A stretch of 8,801 nucleotides of DNA from Nanobdellota archaeon (GTDB taxonomy: Archaea > Nanobdellota > Nanobdellia > Woesearchaeales > JAUYGA01). The notes under the pieces are model-generated. The model did no database searches. It was not told the origin of the DNA and was given only the letters and a program-made list of their open reading frames with translations. Each line of letters opens with the position of its first letter. Position 1 is the stretch's first letter. Shown here one piece after another: positions 1 through 5,816 of the stretch. The stretch is taken from the NCBI GenBank assembly GCA_030690755.1, contig JAUYGA010000243.1:1-8801 (forward strand), given 5' to 3'. A program made the position numbers and the translations under genes.

Positions 1-2
1 AA

Positions 3-362
3 GCAGATGTTTTTCGCGGCAGGATAAGAAGATGGCAATACTGGAGATTTTTAGTTTATGTGAACTCATTGATAACTGCAGGAATTTCTGTTTCAAAAGA
101 TGAGAAGTACAAGGAATTTGTCTCATACACCCCGACAAGAAGAATCCTTAAAATCTGGCAGGCAAATATGAAGTATCAGAAGAGAAAAAGCATTGCAGAA
201 AAAATAGCAGAGAAAAACCACTGCTCTATAAAGAGAGCATTAAAAGAAACAGTTCCTTATGTTCAGTTCATGTTCAAGAGCAAGAACAATGAAGTAAAAA
301 CAGGCCTGCAAGCCTTCTTTGAATTTGACGATGAAGAAGCAGCGTGGCTTGCTAATTCTTGA
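3..362 (+). CDS. rfcL: Replication factor C large subunit, C-terminal part (5' end outside window)
   Basis: This is the C-terminal 119 residues of the archaeal clamp-loader large subunit, which with RfcS loads the PCNA sliding clamp onto primed DNA. The frame is open from base 3 with no start, so the gene begins upstream of the window; the GTG at 60 is an internal valine codon. The visible part matches the all-helical C-terminal region of RfcL. It starts ADVFRGRIRRWQYWRFLVYV, then has the basic segment KRKSIAEKIAEKNHCSIKRA (near 67-87 of the visible part) and ends in an acidic DDEEAAWL helix. That pattern of a lysine-rich helix, 'H.S.KRA', and a final 'EEE..WL'-like helix is characteristic of archaeal RfcL. 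The AAA+ ATPase domain is not in the window. I see no PCNA-interacting peptide (QxxLxxFF type) at the end, although some archaeal RfcL proteins carry one there. The gene converges with ssb. Confidence 0.87.
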   Translation, partial: ADVFRGRIRRWQYWRFLVYVNSLITAGISVSKDEKYKEFVSYTPTRRILKIWQANMKYQKRKSIAEKIAEKNHCSIKRALKETVPYVQFMFKSKNNEVKTGLQAFFEFDDEEAAWLANS

Positions 363-373
363 AATACAGCGAT

Positions 374-425
374 AAAAATTAAAAAACAAATAATAGAAAT
401 TAAAAATAAAATAACTAAAAAAAGC
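374..425 (-). terminator. T-rich terminator tract of ssb
   Basis: Read on the minus strand just past the ssb stop, there is a run of seven T (423-417) followed by further T4-T6 runs within 45 nt. Archaeal RNA polymerase terminates at U-rich tracts without needing a hairpin, so this is a good intrinsic terminator for ssb. No comparable T-tract follows rfcL on the plus strand in this gap. Confidence 0.6.
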
Positions 426-863
426 TTATTCGTCAGAGACTTCTTCGTCTATAATCTTCTTGCTTTTTGCGTCTTTTTCAATGTCTTCGTCGCTAATCTC
501 TTCCCATTCATCTTCTTCATAGTCCTTCTCTATTTTTTTCTTCTTATCTTCCTTCTTTGCTTTGACATCAACGCCGCCTTCAACTATTTCAAAGGTTCCA
601 AATCTTCCTGTGGTTAATTGCAATTCTCCCTGCCATTCGCTGACATAACCATTTTTGATATGAACTTTTGTTCCTGGTTTTACCATGTCAACCTGTTCAT
701 TCCATAAGCTTAATTTAATCTCGCCAGAATCATCTTTTGCTGTTGCATTGGCGACTTTTCCGCTTTTGCCGAACTTTGTGAACTCTCTTGATTCAGCAAG
801 ATCTTTTATCTCGACAACAATATCAACTTTTCCTTGTTTTGCTTTAAGTTCGCTTATTTTCAT
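426..863 (-). CDS. ssb: Single-stranded DNA-binding protein, archaeal OB-fold type
   Basis: This 145-residue protein binds single-stranded DNA during replication and repair. Residues 1-95 form a single OB fold of the RPA/Sulfolobus-SSB kind: MKISELKAKQGKVDIVVEI, then GKVANATAKDDSGEIKLSLW, then KVHIKNGYVSEWQGELQLTT. Trp54 and Trp77 sit where this family places its base-stacking aromatics. A lysine-rich linker (about 102-113) leads to a strongly acidic tail (about 115-145, ending DEEVSDE), as in short archaeal and bacterial SSBs whose tails recruit partner proteins. The size matches the roughly 150-residue crenarchaeal SSBs. I chose the ATG at 863. A GGGTGG ribosome-binding site ends 5 nt before it, and the upstream GTG at 872 lies inside that site. 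The gene is divergent from the candidate RNA at 978 and convergent with rfcL. Confidence 0.85.
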   Translation of the reverse strand: MKISELKAKQGKVDIVVEIKDLAESREFTKFGKSGKVANATAKDDSGEIKLSLWNEQVDMVKPGTKVHIKNGYVSEWQGELQLTTGRFGTFEIVEGGVDVKAKKEDKKKKIEKDYEEDEWEEISDEDIEKDAKSKKIIDEEVSDE

Positions 864-867
864 ATAT

Positions 868-873
868 ACCACC
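868..873 (-). promoter_or_regulatory. Ribosome-binding site that decides the ssb start
   Basis: On the minus strand GGGTGG lies 5 nt before the ATG at 863. It overlaps the alternative GTG start at 872, which would add MVY and has no Shine-Dalgarno sequence of its own. Confidence 0.5.
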
Positions 874-951
874 CAGTATTTGTGTAGTTCTTGGTTGTAG
901 TTCTTAATTATTCCCTTTAATTATTCGCTATATCTGTGTTTCAGCATGTTT

Positions 952-959
952 TTTATAAA
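952..959 (+). promoter_or_regulatory. TATA box (TTTATAAA) for the candidate RNA at 978
   Basis: TTTATAAA is centred at 955-956. Archaeal transcription usually starts about 26 nt after the box centre, predicting a start near 978-983. That is exactly where the 12-bp closing stem of the GC-rich island begins. The same A/T motif also reads as a TATA element on the minus strand, so a distal role for ssb cannot be excluded. Confidence 0.5.
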
Positions 960-977
960 TTTTTCTAAACAAAGCAG

Positions 978-1098
978 GTGCATAGCATCATAAGGTAAAA
1001 ATTCTATGAGTTAAGAATAGTGATGAGCGTCGCGGGGGCCCTTATGGGGACGCAGCTCCTTCCTAAAACACGTCGAGAATTTTTAAGATGCTATGCAC
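978..1098 (+). ncRNA. Candidate structured non-coding RNA, family not recognised
   Basis: A GC-rich island (1024-1058) in AT-rich DNA is bracketed by perfect complements. GTGCATAGCATC at 978-989 pairs with GATGCTATGCAC at 1087-1098 (12 bp). AAAAATTCT at 997-1005 pairs with AGAATTTTT at 1076-1084 (9 bp). Inside, GAGC/GCTC plus GTC/GAC make a bulged hairpin around 1024-1058. Its loop contains CCTTATG (1040-1046), complementary to CATAAGG (989-995) in the internal loop of the outer stem, so a pseudoknot is possible. A TATA box is correctly placed for plus-strand transcription from about 978. No sense reading frame fits: the plus-strand frame across it is not protein-like. I do not see 5S rRNA, tRNA, SRP RNA or RNase P RNA signatures. 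A C-box-like GTGATGA sits at 1020-1026 but has no D box (CTGA) partner. A short inverted-repeat element of mobile origin is the main alternative. The folding is by eye. Confidence 0.5.
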
Positions 1099-1125
1099 AT
1101 ATAGGTGAATGTAATTCAGAAATTG

Positions 1126-2014
1126 TCAGTCTTTCTTATTTATTATCCGCTTTCTTTTCTGCGATTCTGGTTCATCAAGATAATTTTCAGAAACAACTAC
1201 GTGCTCTCCTGATTCTATTTCGAGATTTTTTCTTGCATCTCCTGCTATTTTTCCGCCTTTTCCTGCAGCATCTTTATTTTCAACAAATCCCTGCGCATTT
1301 TTGCCTCTTGCAATTTTTGTTGTGGAAGCCTCGCCAAGCATGTTAAATATCAGCTCCAAATCATTCATGTGGTCACGCAAGTTTTCTTTTTTCAATCCCT
1401 TGAATTCTTTATATTCACCAGGAGTCATTCCGAAAGCAGCTTTTGAAATGCTAAGAAATTCCTTGAATTTCTGGCACGCCAAAAACTCCGTTTTTGAGCG
1501 TTTCTGCTGTAAGTATTGAATATTCTTTACCTTCCTTGACACCTCTTTTACTCCACTCACCTGTCAGCTCGTCTCTTATGGCAATTCCCCTGACTCTTTT
1601 TTCAATCCAATCATCAGAATAGCCTTTTGCTTTATAAATCTCCTTCATGCGTTTCTGGGCAAGTTCAGGGTCTTGTATTTCTTGAACTCTCTCATAACCT
1701 ACTTTTGCAAGCCAAAGTTTAAAAGGCTCGGCTTTAGGAGAAGGAATAGACTGTATAACCCTAAATGCACCCTCTGTATTCAAACAATTCATGCTTTGTT
1801 GCCCTCCTGCTGTTGCTATCGGAAGGGTATGTACAATTTGTACCCACCCTTGCTCAAGCGCAGGGTCTCTTTGCTTCATTTTTTGTATATATTGTTTAGG
1901 ATCTCTAGAATCTGTAAGCGCTGAAACTATATCTTCTATAACAAACCACCACTCTTCATCATACCAAGTCCTCCTGATTTCATTCTCCTGAAATAAAGCA
2001 AGTGATTTATCCAT
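1126..2014 (-). pseudogene. BRO-N / DinD-like antirepressor-family gene, frame broken by a 52-nt insertion
   Basis: The two halves of one protein lie in different frames. The first (from ATG 2014, 171 residues to the break) is a BRO-N domain of the phage antirepressor/DinD kind: WYDEEWWFVIEDIVSALTD, DPKQYIQKMK, the hallmark SIPSPKAEPFKLWLAKVGYE, then IRDELTGEWSKRGVKEGKEY. The second (1449-1126, 107 residues) continues the same family: ISKAAFGMTPGEYKEFKGL, LRDHMNDLELIFNMLGEAST, GGKIAGDARKNLE, ending RKRIINKKD. Joined without the insertion at 1450-1501 they give 278 residues, the normal family length. As it stands, the first frame reads 16 foreign codons and stops at TAG 1453-1451. These proteins are DNA-binding regulators typical of phages and mobile elements, and some are DNA-damage inducible. 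GAGAGGT precedes ATG 2014, and the upstream GTG/ATG extension is not family sequence. Unless the gap is spliced or bypassed, the gene is inactive, although the flanks look undecayed. Confidence 0.8.
1450..1501 (-). other. 52-nt double-hairpin insertion inside the BRO-like gene
   Basis: Family comparison expects codons for ...LTAE followed directly by ISKAAFG. Instead 52 nt intervene, a length not divisible by three and with an in-frame TAG at its end. 47 of the 52 nt lie in two adjacent inverted repeats. In plus-strand coordinates these are 1454-1460/1466-1472 (AGAAATT/AATTTCT, 5-nt loop) and 1477-1486/1490-1500 (CGCCAAAAAC/GTTTTTGAGCG, 3-nt loop, one bulged A). The boundary is ambiguous by one base (1449-1500 is equally good). 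The insert's own translation (TLKNGVFGVPEIQGIS) loosely echoes the next segment (ISKAAFGMTP...KGL), so a diverged partial duplication is possible. Confidence 0.6.
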
Positions 2015-2037
2015 CTTACCTCTCGATAATACCTTCT

Positions 2038-2047
2038 TATTTATATA
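2038..2047 (-). promoter_or_regulatory. TATA box of the BRO-like gene
   Basis: On the minus strand TATATAAATA is centred near 2043, predicting a transcript start near 2017, three nt before ATG 2014. The mRNA would then have almost no leader, so the GAGAGGT just upstream of the start may be fortuitous. Confidence 0.45.
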
Positions 2048-2062
2048 TCTTAACAAGGTGGT

Positions 2063-2086
2063 TGGCGAGTGGCGGGTGGCGAGTGG
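2063..2086 (+). repeat. Short tandem repeat, 7-nt unit TGGCGAG
   Basis: Three full copies (TGGCGAG, TGGCGGG, TGGCGAG) and a partial TGG lie head to tail between the divergent BRO-like and lipoprotein genes, just upstream of the BRO-like gene's TATA box. It is GC-rich against an AT-rich background and strand-biased, with no C outside the GCG core. Function is unknown; replication slippage is the simplest origin. Confidence 0.7.
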
Positions 2087-2097
2087 AATCACAGAAG

Positions 2098-2129
2098 TTT
2101 TCCGAGTCATCCGTAATCCTTCCGGAAAA
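2098..2129 (+). repeat. Inverted repeat TTTTCCG / CGGAAAA
   Basis: A 7-bp perfect inverted repeat (2098-2104 and 2123-2129) lies 33 nt before the first possible start of the lipoprotein gene, with an 18-nt spacer. It could be an operator, but no consensus TATA box sits beside it, so this is weak. Confidence 0.25.
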
Positions 2130-2203
2130 ATACGATTTCAGACAGCACTAAACGAGACCTTATGAGAGGTAGTTTTTTATATCTGAAGGAGATTTTAACC
2201 TGG

Positions 2204-3958
2204 ATGAGAACAAGCTATATGCTGTTGATTTTTGCCGTTATTTCTGTTTTTGTTATTAGCGGATGCAATGATACCGCTAAAATTTTAGAAAATAAATCAG
2301 TGATGAATGGACCGGAAATTGTTTCGATAATTAACGAAACGACAATACCACAAAACAGCATTGAGACCAATGAAACAAAAGAAATTATTAATGAAGTAAG
2401 TATCAATAAAACTTATTGTACGCAAATGATGATAGGAGTAGGTCATGCAAAAATAATTGATGTTGGTGGACGAAGACTTTATGTTCGTATTAAGAAAGTC
2501 AACAAGGATAATACAGTGAATGTTGAAGTAAGTGGATGGTACAAAGATAATATGGCTTTTGGAGAAACAACTACGCTCACGTTTACTAAAGTGTATTTGG
2601 TGGAAATGTTTGATACATTCCTTTCTGAACCTAATGTAGTCAAAGTGTATGCTGGTCCAGAAGGATGTGTTGTCATAAATGAAACTGAAGAACTTGATTT
2701 AAAATTTCTCAACACAACTGTTGAAGAAGCAAAAATGTGCTCTGTAGATGAAGATTGCATAAAAGTCGAAGAGGGTTGTGGATGTGGGTCTGTAGGAGGA
2801 GCCGTAGCAATTAACAAAAATTATGAAGAGTTTTGGCATTATGAATTCCCTCGTATTGGTGTTTGTGTAGCACTATACGCGCCACAAGCATCTTGTTTTC
2901 TAGCTCCGAAGTGCGTTAATAATCGCTGTGAGTTAGGTAATGAAACAAGCATTGACAGGAACATTCAGAAAATACTGACTGCAGGAGACGCATCAACAGT
3001 TGATGTAGAAGGAACACAGGCAGTAATTAATTTAATCAGCGTAGACCTAAACAATAACTCAATCATAATCTCTGTGAACAGCGAAACAAAACAAATGATT
3101 GTTAACGAAACAGCAACATTTGGCGCAATAAAGGTATATGTAAAACAAATTTTTGCGTATACAGTTCCGTCAAGGCAAGGTGCAGCTGAGCTTTTCATCA
3201 GCTCTGTTTACAGTTCTAATTCAAATACAACCGAACCCGCCAATCAAGCAAAATTTAATGATTGCTGGAAGGAAAAGACCGAAGAGATAAATGGAACAGA
3301 TAGTATAATAGGCAAGGGAAATATCACTGTTCCCTATCTGGGAGTTCAATACCCAATTGAATATCTTGGATATCTGGATAGTCTAAACAAAAGCCTCATA
3401 AAAGTTAATGATATTCAAATGGCTCTTGAAGAAGGTAAGACAATCAATATAGAAGGGACTAACATACGTTTTGATAAAATACTAAGAAACAGCTCTCCAG
3501 AGTTTACTAGTATGGAAATCTTTTCATCCCATAATAAAACTACAACAAAAGACTGCACTGTTAAATTAAACAACGTAGATGTTGTGATAGTGGATTTAAA
3601 TGAATCATCAATAATTTCCCAGAGTCTAAATGGAGAGAAAATATCTTTTATTGGCATTAGCGCTGATGGATTAGATGCTACTTTAAGAATAAAAGACAAA
3701 AATGTCACCCTTACTTTTGGCAGTTCAACAACTCTTTATGACGTGAACATATATCTGAGAGATATTTTTATGAATCAGGCGGAATTGTTCATATCTGAAA
3801 AAGACAATGAAATTAATTTATCTGAAAAATGCGCTTGCCCAAGAACCAAAAATATAGACTGCCAGCCAGTAATAGCTAAAGAAAAACAAGTCTATTGCTT
3901 TAATCAATGCAGAGTTTGGTGGCAACAAAACTGTCCTGACCTTCAATTTTCAAGTTGA
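2204..3958 (+). CDS. Large surface lipoprotein with repeated beta-type domains and a Cys-rich domain
   Basis: This is a predicted exported, lipid-anchored surface protein of unknown function, 584 residues from ATG 2204. Residues 1-21 are a lipoprotein signal: short RTSY, hydrophobic core LLIFAVISVFVIS, then Gly-Cys21. Several related segments follow. Examples are 255-333 (VDVEGTQAVINLISVDLNNN, TATFGAIKVYVKQIF, AELFISS) and 472-531 (NGEKISFIGIS, TTLYDVNIYLRDIF, AELFIS); shorter relatives lie near 80-150 and 404-456. Residues 179-242 are a disulphide-type domain (CSVDEDC, GCGC, AINKNY, APKCVNNRCEL) seen in many uncharacterised secreted proteins, and a second Cys cluster ends the chain (about 543-577). 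Eighteen N-x-S/T sequons suggest heavy N-glycosylation. An AAGGAG at 2186-2191 precedes ATG 2204 at rather long spacing. ATG 2162 would add 14 residues and an unusually long signal n-region, so I prefer 2204. No binding partner can be inferred. Confidence 0.8.
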   Translation: MRTSYMLLIFAVISVFVISGCNDTAKILENKSVMNGPEIVSIINETTIPQNSIETNETKEIINEVSINKTYCTQMMIGVGHAKIIDVGGRRLYVRIKKVNKDNTVNVEVSGWYKDNMAFGETTTLTFTKVYLVEMFDTFLSEPNVVKVYAGPEGCVVINETEELDLKFLNTTVEEAKMCSVDEDCIKVEEGCGCGSVGGAVAINKNYEEFWHYEFPRIGVCVALYAPQASCFLAPKCVNNRCELGNETSIDRNIQKILTAGDASTVDVEGTQAVINLISVDLNNNSIIISVNSETKQMIVNETATFGAIKVYVKQIFAYTVPSRQGAAELFISSVYSSNSNTTEPANQAKFNDCWKEKTEEINGTDSIIGKGNITVPYLGVQYPIEYLGYLDSLNKSLIKVNDIQMALEEGKTINIEGTNIRFDKILRNSSPEFTSMEIFSSHNKTTTKDCTVKLNNVDVVIVDLNESSIISQSLNGEKISFIGISADGLDATLRIKDKNVTLTFGSSTTLYDVNIYLRDIFMNQAELFISEKDNEINLSEKCACPRTKNIDCQPVIAKEKQVYCFNQCRVWWQQNCPDLQFSS

Positions 3959-3983
3959 GCTTATCTCATTAACTGATTTAGAT

Positions 3984-4067
3984 TCATTGCGCTTCTCTTC
4001 GCCATAAACCAAAAAGCCCAATCGCCGCAATAGCTATCAGCAAAAAACCGAACTGGCTTTTTTTCTC
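3984..4067 (-). other. Out-of-frame membrane-anchor-like reading (possible tiny or vestigial gene)
   Basis: The minus strand reads EKKSQFGFLLIAIAAIGLFG followed by LWRREAQ and a stop: one strong transmembrane helix with basic flanks, like the C-terminal anchors of archaeal surface proteins. There is no ATG in this frame (TAG at 4070-4068). An ATG at 4093 reads MKQALLSFRRKK in the neighbouring frame up to a run of seven A (4064-4058, minus strand). One extra A would join the two into a 36-residue membrane protein. It could be a homopolymer error, a remnant, or chance in AT-rich DNA that also holds a terminator and a promoter. Confidence 0.25.
4011..4064 (+). terminator. Probable terminator of the lipoprotein gene
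   Basis: AAAAAGCC at 4011-4018 is complementary to GGCTTTTT at 4055-4062 (8 bp, 36-nt loop) and is followed by the T7 run 4058-4064 and TCTCC. The T-run alone would serve as an archaeal terminator; the long-loop stem may be incidental. Confidence 0.4.
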
Positions 4068-4074
4068 CTAAAAC

Positions 4075-4082
4075 TTAATAAA
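4075..4082 (+). promoter_or_regulatory. TATA box (TTAATAAA) of the DHH gene; leaderless start
   Basis: The box centre (4078-4079) is 26 nt before ATG 4105, so transcription should begin at or within a base or two of the start codon. No Shine-Dalgarno sequence precedes the ATG (CATTATTCTCTGTT), which fits a leaderless mRNA. Confidence 0.5.
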
Positions 4083-4104
4083 GCCTGCTTCATTATTCTC
4101 TGTT

Positions 4105-5070
4105 ATGGCAGAGCAAAAATATGCCATATGCTGTTTCAACAATCTGGACGGCATCTGCGCAGCTTCTATTGTTGTCCGACATCTTAGATTGAAGAATCAT
4201 AATTTCAGGATTTTCTTTATGACTTATCCTACAATAAACAATGATTTTGCTGAGCTTGCGAAACTTGAAAACTATTTTCTTTTCATTTTGGATATCTCGC
4301 CTGACAATGTCTCATATCTGGAAGACAAACTGCTTAAACTGAAAAAAGCAAATAAGCTCGTCTATTGGAACTCGCATCATCCTTATTCTGAGGAATCCAG
4401 AAAAACTTTGGAAAAATATTTTTTCAATGTCGAGCTTTCAGGTATGCTTAAACAGTCTCTTGCATTTGAGCAGAGAAAATGTTCTGCAGAGTTAGTTTTC
4501 GAAAAATTCATGAAGAATGATAAGATTTCAGAAAGGCTTGCGGCAATTGCTCATGATATGGAATTCTGGATTAGAAAAGAGCCTAATTCAGAGAAACTGG
4601 CAGACCTTATAGCGTCAGGATTTGACAGACGAGAACTTATAGAGACCCTTTCAAGAGGCGTTACTTGGTCTGAAAAATTCGAAGAGCTTAGAACTGCATA
4701 TCTTGAGAAAAAGGAAAGGGCAATAAACGTCCTTATCGAACGCGCAAAGGTAAAGGATTATGTCAGGTGCAGAATTGCAATAAGCAAATCCCCTTCATCA
4801 TTGTCAACTGCTGATGCAGGTCACGCTCTTCTTGAAAAAATAGATGTTGATGTTGCAGTAGTAGTTTACAAAGACGGAAAGATAAGCCTAAGAAGAAGAG
4901 AAGGATGCGAAGTTGATTTGTCTGACATGGCAAAAAAGCTCTTTAACGGCGGCGGCCATCCATACGCAGCAGGCGGAAATATAAACGAAAAATTCTCTTC
5001 CGTCTCATTGGAAAATTTCGAGGAAGTCATGCTATACATCCACATGAAGCTGGCTGATTATTTTATTTGA
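4105..5070 (+). CDS. DHH-family phosphoesterase-like protein with degenerate metal site
   Basis: This 321-residue protein has the DHH-DHHA1 architecture of the superfamily that includes RecJ, NrnA, archaeal GAN and Cdc45. The N-terminal DHH domain covers about 1-155 and the C-terminal DHHA1 domain about 220-321. DHHA1 is well preserved, with the nucleotide-binding GGGHPYAAGG at 282-291. The DHH catalytic motifs are not. Motif I (usual H-x-D-x-D-G) reads F11-N-N-L-D15-G16, losing the His and first Asp. Motif II Asp is kept (D63 in FILDIS). Motif III (D-H-H) reads N89-S90-H91-H92, losing the Asp. Motif IV Asp is kept (D151 in AHDMEFW). Two of the expected Mn-binding aspartates are therefore missing. 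By analogy with Cdc45, a structural or substrate-binding role is possible, or an altered metal site. The start is set by a TATA box 26 nt upstream. The gene overlaps the next one tail-to-tail by 8 bp. Confidence 0.8.
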   Translation: MAEQKYAICCFNNLDGICAASIVVRHLRLKNHNFRIFFMTYPTINNDFAELAKLENYFLFILDISPDNVSYLEDKLLKLKKANKLVYWNSHHPYSEESRKTLEKYFFNVELSGMLKQSLAFEQRKCSAELVFEKFMKNDKISERLAAIAHDMEFWIRKEPNSEKLADLIASGFDRRELIETLSRGVTWSEKFEELRTAYLEKKERAINVLIERAKVKDYVRCRIAISKSPSSLSTADAGHALLEKIDVDVAVVVYKDGKISLRRREGCEVDLSDMAKKLFNGGGHPYAAGGNINEKFSSVSLENFEEVMLYIHMKLADYFI

Positions 5071-5686
5071 CTTCTGAAACAGACTCGGCAACGGGCGTCC
5101 TTCTTACCACTTCTAAGAACTTGTTCAATGAAGATCGGGCATTTTTTGTGTATGTTACTTGTTTATCATCAATCATTCTATTAACTATCTCAAAGAAATA
5201 ATCATTGCGTCTACTGCTTTGGCTAAGGCTGAACGTAACATTATATTCATTGAGCAGATCTTCATAAAAATTTTTAATCGCTACTTCTGCAAAGCGGCAT
5301 GAACTATATTCTGGGTCTCTATAAATCACTTCTAACTCTTTTTGAATAGGAAGCTCCAAATAACTTACATCTCTGGTAATGCCAAGATACTCTTCACACA
5401 CAGAATTAAAAAATTTAAAATCAGTCAACAAAAGCTCTTTTAATCCAGAACCTGGCCGCCTGCCTTTTGTAGCCATATTGACATAAAAGCCGCTTTTTGT
5501 GCTATATCCCCAACTGAATTCTTCTATTTTGATAACTCTATCAGAGTTTGACTGACCAGACAACAATTGTTCCAAATCCCTTAAATCTAATGAACTTTCG
5601 GCTTTTATTTTTAGTTTAAGGATATCAGTCGAACTATCTGTCCCTCTCCTAAAATATTGCCCCAACCATTGCAGCGGATTTCTCAT
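5063..5686 (-). CDS. Hypothetical protein, 207 residues, unrecognised
   Basis: I do not recognise this protein. It is soluble-looking, with no signal peptide or membrane helix, and mixed alpha/beta in character. The N-terminus is MRNPLQWLGQYFRRG. A middle segment (about 60-90) has aromatic and glycine residues (FSWGYSTKSGFYVNMATKG) and the basic GRRPGSGLKELL. The C-terminal half is helical and charged, including FAEVAIKNFYEDLLNEYNV and a final basic helix near NARSSLNKFLEVVRR. The only two cysteines (about 97 and 129) form no metal-binding pair. The start ATG 5686 is supported by a TATA box about 24 nt upstream, which implies a leaderless mRNA. Its 3' end overlaps the DHH gene by 8 bp in convergent orientation, so the two could affect each other through antisense 3' ends. 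Codon and base use resemble the neighbours. It is probably a real gene, but no function can be given. Confidence 0.6.
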   Translation of the reverse strand: MRNPLQWLGQYFRRGTDSSTDILKLKIKAESSLDLRDLEQLLSGQSNSDRVIKIEEFSWGYSTKSGFYVNMATKGRRPGSGLKELLLTDFKFFNSVCEEYLGITRDVSYLELPIQKELEVIYRDPEYSSCRFAEVAIKNFYEDLLNEYNVTFSLSQSSRRNDYFFEIVNRMIDDKQVTYTKNARSSLNKFLEVVRRTPVAESVSEVK

Positions 5687-5704
5687 CTTAATCGCATTGC
5701 TTAT

Positions 5705-5713
5705 CTTTTATAG
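5705..5713 (-). promoter_or_regulatory. TATA box (CTATAAAAG) of the 5063-5686 gene
   Basis: On the minus strand CTATAAAAG is centred near 5709, predicting transcription from about 5683-5686, on top of ATG 5686. This is consistent with a leaderless transcript. Confidence 0.5.
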
Positions 5714-5816
5714 AAACAAATGCATCAAACTTTAAAAAACTTGCCTCCTCTTTGCAAGAAGGATTTTAAAGACAATTGAAACGCACTTACATCCGCTTCA
5801 ACCTATATTCTCCCGT

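Noticed and set aside
1020..1075. C/D-box or H/ACA guide RNA
   Set aside because: GTGATGA at 1020-1026 resembles a C box, but no CTGA D box follows at the right distance. ACA at 1068-1070 lacks a proper pocket and kink-turn hairpin.
1018..1077. Hammerhead ribozyme (GTGATGAG ... AAAAC ... CGTC)
   Set aside because: The CUGAUGAG core has G for the first C, GAAA is replaced by AAAA, and there is no room for stem III between AAAC and GTC.
1020..1346. Plus-strand open frame of 108 codons across the GC-rich island
   Set aside because: It crosses the palindromic RNA candidate and then runs antisense through the BRO-like gene. Its translation is an unstructured Leu/Phe-rich shadow.
1450..1501. Archaeal bulge-helix-bulge intron in the BRO-like gene
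   Set aside because: I could pair AGAA (end of first exon) with TTCT in the insert as a 4-bp central helix. The flanking helices and 3-nt bulges do not form, and TTCT is already used in the hairpin.
1126..1560. Independent 144-residue gene starting at 1560
   Set aside because: Residues before about 1449 are out-of-frame reading of the upstream half and the insert. Only the part from 1449 on is family sequence, so this is the second half of one broken gene.
2162..2203. Longer start (ATG 2162) for the lipoprotein
   Set aside because: It gives a 35-residue signal with an atypical n-region, while ATG 2204 gives a standard 21-residue lipoprotein signal. Not excluded experimentally.
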